Source: Cylindrotheca closterium
Lineage: Eukaryota; Bacillariophyta; Bacillariophyceae; Bacillariales; Bacillariaceae
Assembly (NCBI GenBank): GCA_933822405.4
Contig: CAKOGP040001832.1
Coordinates: forward strand, 1-16,366
Direction: 5' to 3'
DNA: 16,366 bases
Shown here: positions 9,733 through 16,366 of the stretch, piece after piece
Layout of the letters: each line of letters begins with the position of its first letter
Position numbering within the stretch: the stretch's first letter is position 1
Made by a program: the position numbers and the translations under genes
Notes under the pieces: model-generated
Told to the model about the DNA's origin: nothing
What the model saw: only the letters and a program-made list of their open reading frames with translations
The model's database searches: none

Positions 9733-10035
9733 TTAGATCCCTGTGATGTCTTTTCTCGCCTCTTTGAAAAAAGCCAGAAAAAAACCTGGAAAACCTCTAA
9801 GGGGTGGACTTGGTGGCCTGTCAGCACGACTGGCTACTGTCTTGCTGCCAGGTTCATTCTTTGCCATCGTCTCAAGCGTTTTGTTTAACGAATCCACTCC
9901 ATGTTTGGCGACATCTTCATACTGCTTGTTCGTCCGGACAGCAAACCTCTGGAAAGACTTTGAGTTGGCCAACCCTTTGACGACTATCTCATTCGCAACG
10001 TAGTTTGCGACACGTTGGAAGAACTGATTGCTCAT
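9733..10035 (-). CDS. Small conserved-looking protein of unknown function
   Basis: A 100 aa protein starting at the ATG at 10035; an upstream TTG at 10044 is in frame but unlikely as a start, and the open frame further upstream contains no ATG. The first 35 residues (MSNQFFQRVANYVANEIVVK, then GLANSKSFQRFAVRT) look like amphipathic helices. The middle is polar, and the C-terminal part is Pro-rich then aromatic (PPSPPLRGFPGFFLAFFKEA). Composition is protein-like rather than random and I have the impression that similar small proteins occur in other diatoms, but I cannot name a family. No signal peptide or clear membrane helix is seen, although GFFLAFF could insert into a membrane. It is divergent from the RING gene and shares a 210-nt spacer with it. 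The antisense plus-strand frames are treated as shadows. Confidence 0.6.
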   Translation of the reverse strand: MSNQFFQRVANYVANEIVVKGLANSKSFQRFAVRTNKQYEDVAKHGVDSLNKTLETMAKNEPGSKTVASRADRPPSPPLRGFPGFFLAFFKEARKDITGI

Positions 10036-10245
10036 TGACCCCAATTTTTGAGATAGCGGAAGTGCTGCGAGTTGTACTTTGCAGGTACCACTTTTGGTTG
10101 AGGTGCTTCCTAACTAAAAGATCTACTGGAGGTGGACAACTAAGCAGTACCCAAGGATAACAGTACAGTTTTTTTTGTGAGCGAGTGAATGATGTACTGA
10201 AGGCAAGACTTTCACGGTCGACTACTGCGACTGTCTCGCCTTTCG
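10036..10245. promoter_or_regulatory. Divergent promoter of small protein and RING genes
   Basis: This 210-nt spacer contains CAGTAC at 10145-10150 and 10161-10166 and its reverse complement GTACTG at 10194-10199, plus a run of eight or so T residues just after the second copy. The same CAGTAC hexamer is doubled immediately upstream of the thioredoxin-fold gene. Confidence 0.3.
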
Positions 10246-12153
10246 ATGAGAGGTGTTGTTGATGAAACCAAAGGAAGAATTAAACAATCAAATCAAACGC
10301 AAACTTCAAAGAAAAGGAGGAGTGGAGCGGACATGGCACACGAAACCGAGATCATTGTTCCAGGGCCATTTATTTGCCTCCAGGGCTGCCCGGGCGATGG
10401 ATTGTCAAACTCCATCTCTGGAAGGCTACCGAAACTTCCGAGGGATGATTCTTCATCAATGACAGATGCTCAACCAATGGAGGGCGAAAGCGACTGTGGA
10501 AATCAAGTAGTGCAGTTAGAAGCTGCGATTCATCCTATCCTGGGAAAGCTCACACGACCATCAGATATGAATGGCAGCTTGACTCCGACATGTCTTATTC
10601 CGAACTGGAATGCCCATACATCATCCACAAATGCAATTTCAGCAAATGAGTCTTCAAGCATCGTGACAGATGATCGACAGGAATCCTTCATACCAGCGGT
10701 GTACACTAGGAATCACAAGAGATCAATTAAGGATTGGGTGCGTAAATGTAGAGAAAAAGAAAAGGAGCAAAGAAGAGAATGGAGGGATTCTGTGCTGCAA
10801 ATCGAAGGAAGGCATGGAGTAAATCATTGTATGATGGATCGTTTCGAAGAAGATGAAATGTGGTGGCAAAATGATGGGCGATTGTCGATCTTCCGTGATG
10901 TGCCTAAAATGGCTGATAACGGTGAATTGAGTCTGGATGCTGTCGGAACTCTCAGCCCTGGAGCAACCGTTGTGGCAACAGACATCATCTTTCTTGATTC
11001 AATTTCGTTCAGGCCTCTAGTGGTTCCTCCAACTGCACTCAATGGCGACAACAATGTTTATCCAAAGCCGAAGAGAGGCTATATTCAGATTGTTGAAATT
11101 GAGCATGGAGGGCGAAGCTGCTTTACAACTCTCAGCTTGGATGGGTACTGGGTGCTTGCACCTGGTTTACCGGGCGTTTATGTTGATCCTCATACTTGGT
11201 ATTGGCGAGTTCTATGTCCTGCAGGAGCATTTCTTCGCGAGGGCTTGGAACTCAACACACGCCACATCGAAACTATTCCTTATGGATCATTAGTTCGAGT
11301 TTCTCGCAGAACTGTCAACAGCCAAGGCCTGATGCGGCTTCGGATTAATGCCAAGATTGAAGACCGAAAGAAAACTAAACAGATTTCGATAGACGGATGG
11401 TGCTCTGAGTACTTAAATCCTCAGTCGGGCCAAAGGGGCGTCGTACTTGCTCCGGTCCCTTTTCCTGTCCCTGCTCTCTACCGAGTCAAACTGCAAATCG
11501 GGGCTGTCATACGCACTTCCATAGAATTATCCAGTCCACAAATTGGAGTTGCGCCTATCAATGCAGTTTTGTCGATTTGCGGACGGGCTTTCTCCGAGCA
11601 TCCAGTCGACCGCTGTATAGAGCGCTTGCAACTTGCAGGTAATGGTGGTTGGATTAGCGTTAGATTAAACAGACCGCCACCAAATGATGATTTGGTTGTC
11701 GAACTGATCCGTGTCGACGGAAACTATGATCCTGATAACCCCGGACTCTACCACCTGGATGCCCAGAGAGTGCTCCGTGAATGTCAACAACACGAGAAAG
11801 ATGGAGCTGGAACCAGGGATTTTGAGGATTTGTCTTCAATTGAATCGGCAGAATCGGACAATAGTCGCAAGAACAAGCTTGATACGTCAAAGGATAGTCC
11901 TAACAGGGGAACCTCAAGAAAATGCTTGATTTGTTTGACTGAACACAGAAATGCTACAATTGTGCATGGCGAAACAGGACATGTAGCTTGCTGTTTGGTT
12001 TGTGCTAGGATTTTAAAGGCTCGTGGAGATAAGGTACGATTTGTGATGCAATTGTACTGAACTGGAGCCATCATGATCTAACACGTGTTGCTTGAACAGT
12101 GTCCTGTCTGCCGCTTGAGCATCGATCTAGTAATTCAGCATTTTTGGGCATAA
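10246..12153 (+). CDS. Putative E3 ubiquitin ligase with C-terminal MDM2-type RING, two exons
   Basis: Predicted E3 ubiquitin ligase. Exon 1 is 10246-12033; a 66-nt intron (12034-12099, donor GTACGA, acceptor AACAG) precedes exon 2 at 12100-12153, total 613 aa. The intron divides the RING. Putative zinc ligands are C560, C563, C583, C586 and H574, H579, C597, C600; the core reads IVHGETGH. Spacing from the first to last ligand equals that of the MDM2/MDMX RING, and exactly 13 residues follow the last cysteine, ending HFWA with aromatics where MDM2 has its functionally needed aromatic tail. Without splicing, the frame ends after KVRFVMQLY and lacks the final CPVC. Residues 1-150 are disordered. 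Residues about 270-480 form one or two beta-rich units that I would compare to bacterial SH3-like repeats (for example AFLREGLELNT, ERLQLAGNGGWISVRLN). Residues 510-555 are an acidic/polar linker. Met30 is an alternative start. Substrates are unknown. Confidence 0.87.
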
Positions 12154-12328
12154 TCGGGCACGCGCAAAGCTACCTGTATCTAAGTTACAAAAAGGACAAG
12201 CGACTACCAGTGACAGAATTCTAATAGGAACGGGACTTGGGACTCGGCCTATAGGATTCCCAGGTTGAAGTTTAGCCTGTGTGTTGCACGTGCGCAAACC
12301 ACTACACGCCATTAATTTAGCGTAGAAA

Positions 12329-12369
12329 AGAACTGAGTCAGCAGTTCTCTAATGAATCATAGGATTCAT
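12329..12369. repeat. Two adjacent perfect 7-bp hairpins
   Basis: AGAACTG (12329-12335) pairs with CAGTTCT (12342-12348) across a 6-nt loop; three bases later ATGAATC (12352-12358) pairs with GATTCAT (12363-12369) across a 4-nt loop. They lie 176 nt past the RING stop codon. Confidence 0.6.
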
Positions 12370-12512
12370 GTGGAAAAGTGATGGATCATCGCCTTTCTCA
12401 CTGCACCTTGTTTTACATGAATTGATCTTTATCTTCTTGTGAAATAGCAGTCGCACTATAGGCTTTAAGTCTATTTGTCTATTCTTCGTTTATTTCTGTC
12501 AGATTAACAGTC

Positions 12513-12536
12513 GCAGTTACGCCTACAGCTAACTGC
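12513..12536. repeat. Perfect 7-bp inverted repeat
   Basis: GCAGTTA (12513-12519) pairs with TAACTGC (12530-12536) across a 10-nt loop, just before the direct-repeat block. Confidence 0.5.
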
Positions 12537-12548
12537 TGCCGCGATTTC

Positions 12549-12850
12549 CCCATCAGAGATTGCCCAATTTGTCTCCCATCAGAAGATGAAAACACAACAA
12601 CTTGCGGATTGGATTTCCACAGTGCTTTCGCAAGTTATTGAGCTTCCATCAAGCTCATATTCTCGCAGCTACACACACAGCCAACTGCAGCAATTTTCCT
12701 TCAGAACTTTGCTGATCTCGCCTTCCATCAAGGACAAGGACAATCAACATTTTTTTGAATTCGTCTTCCCATCAAAGAGGAACAACACAACAACTCACAG
12801 ATCGATTTTCAGCGTTTTGCAAGTTCTTTGGGCTCCCATCAAGCCCATTC
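12549..12850. repeat. Diverged direct repeat, ~190-nt period, with CCATCA core
   Basis: The segment starting near 12571 (GTCTCCCATCAGAAGATGAA) recurs near 12763 (GTCTTCCCATCAAAGAGGAA), and similarity continues for about 90 nt through AACACAACAACT, GCAAGTT and CATCAAGCYCAT, by eye roughly three quarters identical. The core CCATCA recurs six times, within 12549-12556, 12575-12582, 12644-12653, 12723-12732, 12768-12774 and 12834-12843. Frames through it are unremarkable, so I regard it as non-coding repeat or the remains of an element. Confidence 0.65.
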
Positions 12851-13606
12851 TTTACCACCGTTTGATTTGAATTAATTTTTGAGGCGCAGTACTCATACAA
12901 TTTAATTCAAACAAAGAACTCGGTTTCTACAGGCGCCCAAGTTATTTTTCAGTGTTCGAGACAACAAAAATTGGAGTGCTTGACTAGTAGCGGCCCTGTT
13001 GCTATAGTCGTAAGGTATTGGAGTTTTATTTATTTTATCGACCGCTATCAAATCAGCGTTGAGTGTCGCCAACTGGTGCTGCCCCGGGTTCACCTCCTTT
13101 TGTTGTCAAGGGGTTTTCTTTGGAATCAAGGGATCCGAATCTTTCAACTGGTTGAATAGCTTCTGTGGTGGAAGTCCCGCTTGAAAGGTTCACCTTCCCT
13201 CGCAAAGTAAAAGGCCGGACCTACACCAGATGCCCCAGGAAACAAGCCTTTTGTTGTGCAAGCAATAGTTTCAGGCGTGTCTGCTTTTTCCTTTTTCTAC
13301 TTTGGGATTGCATCAGTTCCAGTCCAACGTTCGGACCGTCCTCAGACTCAGGGCGTACACAAATTTGAGTTTGCAGGGTCATCCTACGTGTGGTAGACTT
13401 GTTTGCTTGCTTTGCTTGCTTTGCTTGCATTCCCAGGGGTTCTATCTTGCTACTCCGGGCAAGTCAAGCCGCTGGCTGGTCCTCTGTGCTGTGTCCCTTT
13501 CTACCTATCAGCTTGGCCAGTGGCAAAGGATTGTGTTGGAAATTGGTTCTGGCGGACATCAGACAAGCGGCCCATTAAGCTGGCTTGTCCTCGTCCAACC
13601 GATTGA
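12851..13606. other. Unassigned block before the retroelement relic
   Basis: About 750 nt without a gene I can support. Frames exist (for example 13302-13682, plus) but have no family resemblance. An inverted repeat TTTGAATTAA (12866-12875) / TTAATTCAAA (12902-12911) has a 26-nt loop. A 9-nt tandem repeat is listed separately. It may hold degenerate LTR or leader sequence of the adjoining element, but no direct LTR pair is visible in this window. Confidence 0.3.
13402..13428. repeat. Short tandem repeat (TTTGCTTGC)x3
   Basis: Three perfect copies of the nonamer TTTGCTTGC at 13402-13410, 13411-13419 and 13420-13428. Confidence 0.9.
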
Positions 13607-14895
13607 CAACATTGTGACCTATCAAGCCTTAATTGCCAACCAGCCGTGCCAGCATGCGACCCAGAGCAAAGAGCTGAGCTGAAAGCTTAGCGTCTGACAC
13701 CTGAAGCAAAGGCCGCAACAGCAAGAGATAGAGCTGCAAAGGCTAAAGCTCATGGTGGAAACTCATCTCCAAAGAAAGACGGGAAAATATCGGCTGCTGC
13801 TTTTGAAAGGGAGCTGAAGCAACATGTCAAGCAGTACACTGATGAGGAAGACAAGAAGAAAGGTCTACATGATACTCTCATCAGTGCACTCAAAACGGTC
13901 AATGCCTCTGGAAAGGCGCCTGTTCCTGCTGCATCTGCTGATGTTGATGCTATTGTTCTTGCCAAACTTCTTGGGAAGAAAGGTGATTGACTGGTCCCGC
14001 TGAAGCCCAAAGTTATTTCTGCAATGCATTGGACCCTGGGGCCGGACCCACCCTGGAAGACAATGGACGACACTACCATTCACGTGTCCCCGTCATTCTT
14101 TGCCACAATCGCGGCTGCACTATGAATTGATGCTACCAGTGTCGAGCATCTGATGGATTCTAGGTCGGAACTTGACTTCCACGCCAATATGATTGTTGTT
14201 GGATCCAATTGTTTTGTTCTGAGTGATACTGGACGGACTGCTTTTGTCAACCCCTACAATCCTGAATATGCTGCAAAGAGTATCCCAATTGTTGATGCTG
14301 CCCTACTGTATGAGGATCAAGTCACTGGGCAGGAGTATATACTTGTGGTCGAAAATGCTCTAAATGTCCTTTCTATGACCCACAACCTGATTCCCCCATT
14401 TATTCTGCGAGAAAAAGGAATCCAAGTGAATGATACGCCAAAGATCCATTTTGCCGATCCCTCTTCTGATGATCATGCAATCAAGTTTGACAAGCATCTA
14501 CACATCCCAATGAAGCTGCATGGTACCTTCTCATATTTTGTCACAAGAAAACCTACTGTTGAACAGCTTAACAATGCTGATCCTGATCACGTCTACATGA
14601 TGACACCAGAGGAAGTTGATCCGCACAAATCTTCCTATGCGCAGACTGAAGATCATCTTGTCAATTATGATGGCAAAGTAGCCGATGCTTGGAACCGTTC
14701 CAAGGTTTTGATCTCAGATATTGAAGATGATCCCACAATGACTGTGTGTGCAATGTCAAATATGAGAATGGAAGAACATACTCTTGATGATGAGTCAATT
14801 CTAGAGGAGGAGGATGCCGATGAAGCCCCAATGGGACAACCCTTCAATGTCAACCTTGCCTCTATTTTGAGCATGTTCTGTGAGCGCACATTGAG
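13607..14895 (+). pseudogene. Decayed Copia-type gag C-terminus/protease region
   Basis: One reading frame shows coding character across this stretch but is interrupted by TAG at 13688-13690, TGA at 13988-13990 and TGA at 14123-14125. The 5' part encodes a charged, Ala/Lys-rich segment (for example PEAKAATARDRAAKAKAHGG) like the Gag tail of diatom Copia elements. From 14153 the frame encodes a protease-like region: SELDFHANMIVVG, then IPIVDAALLYEDQVTGQEYI, ENALNVLSMTHNLIPPF and VNDTPK, in the order I know from diatom and oomycete Ty1/Copia polyproteins. The residue after the presumed catalytic Asp is Phe where Ser is usual. An acidic linker follows, and the frame then passes into antisense of the next Gag near 14,890-15,000, so integrase, reverse transcriptase and RNase H are absent. 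Family assignment is by pattern memory. Confidence 0.72.
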
Positions 14896-16146
14896 TCATC
14901 GTCTCTCCACTCGTTGCAAAGTTTTGTCTATGGTGACGTCATTGGGATCAACACACGCCCACGAAGACGACACTGCTTTTCTGTTTGAAGACATATCACA
15001 AGTGTGTCCCTTCTTGCCACAGCAAAAGCATGTGACACCAGATGTTCCTCCTCCTTTGCCTCCATGCTGGGCAAAGGCTACACCAGTGGGTGCTTCTTCG
15101 TTGGGCTTCCCTTTATCTCTGTTCTTGCCTTTTGTATCGCCGCCCTTGTTAGGTGTTGGCTTACGTTTGGCAGCTTCTAGCACGATGGCTTCGTTTCTCT
15201 CAAGGACGATACCACAAGTTTCCATAGTGGTAGGGAATTGATTCCTTTGACTCTCTGGAAGGTGCTTCAAAGAGTAGGTCTTCAAGAATCCTTCAGTCAA
15301 GGATTGATGAGTAGGCTTGTACGAGTTCAACAACATCGTACTCGCCATCAATCGCTCTGATGTGGCATCAAGATAAGATTTCTTCTCGGGATCAGTTGCT
15401 CTACAGATGTATTCGTCTTTAGTCTTGGTGAATTTGTTGAGGAAATCATGACCTGAAAGTGCGTACATTGCACTGAAGTTGGCCTCGATTCTTCTCTTGT
15501 ATTCAGCAACAGTCTCGTTCTTGACTTGACGTGTGTTGATCGCTTTCATAATTGCGTTGATCACCACAAATATTGGGTAGTCCGCAGCATCACTAACAGT
15601 CATGAACTTCTTGATGCGATGCAACAGCTCGATCGGGTTCTCATACAAAGTAGTGAGATAATCGGCTTCATGTCGAAGTTCCTCAAGCATTTCATCCGCA
15701 CACATGTCGATGATAGTAGCATGGAGATTGAGATTGTTAGACTCATGGTCTCTCTTTGCATAGTTCCACTCCTTGTTTTTGCTTGTCCACTCGGCCGCAA
15801 ATTGTTCGTTCTCAAGTTTCTTCTGATCATCGTCTCCAACGATGTTTGAATACTTTCGTGGAGCTTTAGAGCTATCGCTGAAGTCTTTCAACTTCGTGTC
15901 CTTGACACTACCAATGATGTCAGCAGGACTGTCGAGCTTCTTCTTTGCCAGTCTTCGGCAACAGTCGTCTTTCAGTTCTTCGAAGGTCGCAAACGTAGAT
16001 CCAGGATGTTTGCTTTGAGCTTTGAGCGTCTGGAACTTCATCTCCTTCTTGCTGGGCTTCTTTTCACCAGTCTTGGAGTTCTTCTTGTTAGAGTTCCAGC
16101 GACCCTTGCTTCCACGGCCTGAACCTTGATTGGCTCTACCGCCCAT
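14896..16146 (-). CDS. Copia-type retrotransposon Gag-like protein
   Basis: Nucleocapsid/capsid-like protein of a retrotransposon. The first ATG of the frame is at 16146 (MGGRANQGSGRGSKGRW), giving 416 aa. The N-terminal 40 residues are very basic. A helical capsid-like region follows, with the signature NPIELLHRIKKFMTVSDAAD, then AIMKAINTRQVKNETVAEYK, typical in style of diatom Copia Gags. Next come a basic linker, a Gly-rich stretch and a zinc-knuckle-like CFCCGKKGH at about residue 373. After the histidine the final Cys comes two residues on rather than five, so the CX2CX4HX4C motif is incomplete. The frame has no internal stop and, upstream of the ATG, stays open to the window edge. It ends in VERR at a TGA and is not followed by protease on the same strand, because the sequence beyond is the opposite-strand relic. 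Confidence 0.78.
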   Translation of the reverse strand: MGGRANQGSGRGSKGRWNSNKKNSKTGEKKPSKKEMKFQTLKAQSKHPGSTFATFEELKDDCCRRLAKKKLDSPADIIGSVKDTKLKDFSDSSKAPRKYSNIVGDDDQKKLENEQFAAEWTSKNKEWNYAKRDHESNNLNLHATIIDMCADEMLEELRHEADYLTTLYENPIELLHRIKKFMTVSDAADYPIFVVINAIMKAINTRQVKNETVAEYKRRIEANFSAMYALSGHDFLNKFTKTKDEYICRATDPEKKSYLDATSERLMASTMLLNSYKPTHQSLTEGFLKTYSLKHLPESQRNQFPTTMETCGIVLERNEAIVLEAAKRKPTPNKGGDTKGKNRDKGKPNEEAPTGVAFAQHGGKGGGTSGVTCFCCGKKGHTCDMSSNRKAVSSSWACVDPNDVTIDKTLQRVERR

Positions 16147-16366
16147 CTTCGAGAACAGAACTTTGTTCAGAGTGTCCAACGATTGACAATCCAAATAAAA
16201 TGTCAGAAATATGAGAATACAACTAGCTTTGGGTGCCTCATCCTTGGTCAGAGCAATTGACAATTGAGTGGTCGAATTTGATCGGGTTTTTGCCTCGAGA
16301 CCTCCCTGACCATGGTCAGCTACAGTCGTGCTCAAATTCGGATCCTTCTCCGGCGGGTTGATGATG

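Larger units (their letters stand above)
12154..12548. other. Hairpin-rich non-coding stretch downstream of the RING gene
   Basis: No gene is supported. Contains a G-box-like palindrome GCACGTGC at 12286-12293 and three perfect 7-bp inverted repeats listed separately. The frame at 12127-12312 on the minus strand overlaps the RING exon 2 and has no recognisable domain. Confidence 0.35.
12549..16366. mobile_element. Rearranged Copia-like retroelement region (boundaries uncertain)
   Basis: Contains a plus-strand gag-tail/protease relic and a minus-strand Gag frame meeting at about 14,890-15,000. The two are in opposite orientation, so this is at least two element fragments or one element with an internal inversion. 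No LTR pair, target-site duplication or integrase/RT segment is visible. The left limit is arbitrary and taken at the start of the repeat block. Confidence 0.5.

Noticed and set aside
9613..10003. Plus-strand frames overlapping the small minus-strand gene
   Set aside because: Their translations lack family features, while the minus-strand product has coherent helical composition and an ATG start.
12127..12312. 61-codon minus-strand frame with an ACPFC motif
   Set aside because: It is antisense to the end of RING exon 2 and has no complete zinc motif or other support.
12586..12870. 94-codon plus-strand frame in the repeat block
   Set aside because: It spans diverged direct repeats and no family motif is visible; the two repeat copies are not preserved at the protein level.
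13074..13091. TGGTGCTGCCCCGGGTTC as a tRNA primer-binding site just after a CA-ending sequence
   Set aside because: It begins with TGG as primer-binding sites do, but its complement does not fit a normal tRNA T-arm (the conserved C61 position would be A), and no matching LTR could be seen.
13302..13682. 126-codon plus-strand frame
   Set aside because: Its Cys/Leu-rich middle comes from the 9-nt tandem repeat, and its 3' part overlaps the gag-relic frame in a different phase.
13988..14125. In-frame TGA codons in the protease relic as possible recoding (selenocysteine or read-through)
   Set aside because: A TAG also interrupts the same frame upstream, the presumed active-site neighbour is altered and the downstream polyprotein is missing, so decay is the simpler reading.
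14935..14942. Perfect CRE palindrome TGACGTCA as a regulatory site
   Set aside because: It lies inside the Gag coding region near the element junction; a single palindrome there is best taken as coincidence.
14890..15241. Continuation of the plus-strand protease frame as coding
   Set aside because: This part is the antisense of the Gag C-terminus; its plus-strand translation has no pol-like motifs.

Overview
The window reads as nuclear DNA of a photosynthetic stramenopile, most likely a pennate diatom. This rests on spliceosomal GT-AG introns of 50-161 nt inside otherwise compact genes, a Yak1/DYRK-type kinase, a eukaryotic-type Cpn10, a serine/leucine-rich nuclear-looking protein with a domain I associate with diatoms, and Copia-type (CoDi-like) retrotransposon coding sequence at the right end. 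No rRNA, tRNA, CRISPR or prokaryotic operon structure was seen. All family calls come from reading motifs; no database was searched.

Layout. 277-749 (+): Cpn10/GroES co-chaperonin with a five-codon first exon. 1218-4452 (-): three-exon Yak1-like protein kinase of about 1037 aa, convergent with cpn10. 4794-7005 (-): three-exon protein of about 676 aa with an N-terminal Myb/SANT-like basic domain, a long low-complexity tail and tandem in-frame splice acceptors. 7379-9301 (+): 640 aa secretory-pathway protein with thioredoxin-like folds and one CGHC active site, divergent from the previous gene. 9733-10035 (-): 100 aa conserved-looking protein of unknown function. 10246-12153 (+): two-exon putative E3 ubiquitin ligase whose C-terminal RING matches the MDM2 type in ligand spacing and tail length; the 66-nt intron splits the RING.

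From about 12.3 kb the window becomes accessory. There is a cluster of three perfect short hairpins (12329-12536), a diverged direct repeat of about 190-nt period with a recurring CCATCA core (12549-12850), and a block I cannot assign (12851-13606). After that comes a decayed plus-strand Copia gag/protease relic (13607 to about 14895) abutting head-on a nearly intact Gag reading frame on the opposite strand (14896-16146, frame open to the window edge). The gag and protease pieces, normally collinear, are inverted relative to one another.

The host genes do not form an obvious pathway, although several act in protein homeostasis or signalling (co-chaperonin, thiol oxidoreductase-like protein, putative ubiquitin ligase, Yak1-like kinase). 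I see no convincing new defence or biosynthetic system. The items most worth following are the MDM2-type RING protein, the inverted retroelement junction, the hairpin and repeat cluster, and the tandem-acceptor nuclear protein.
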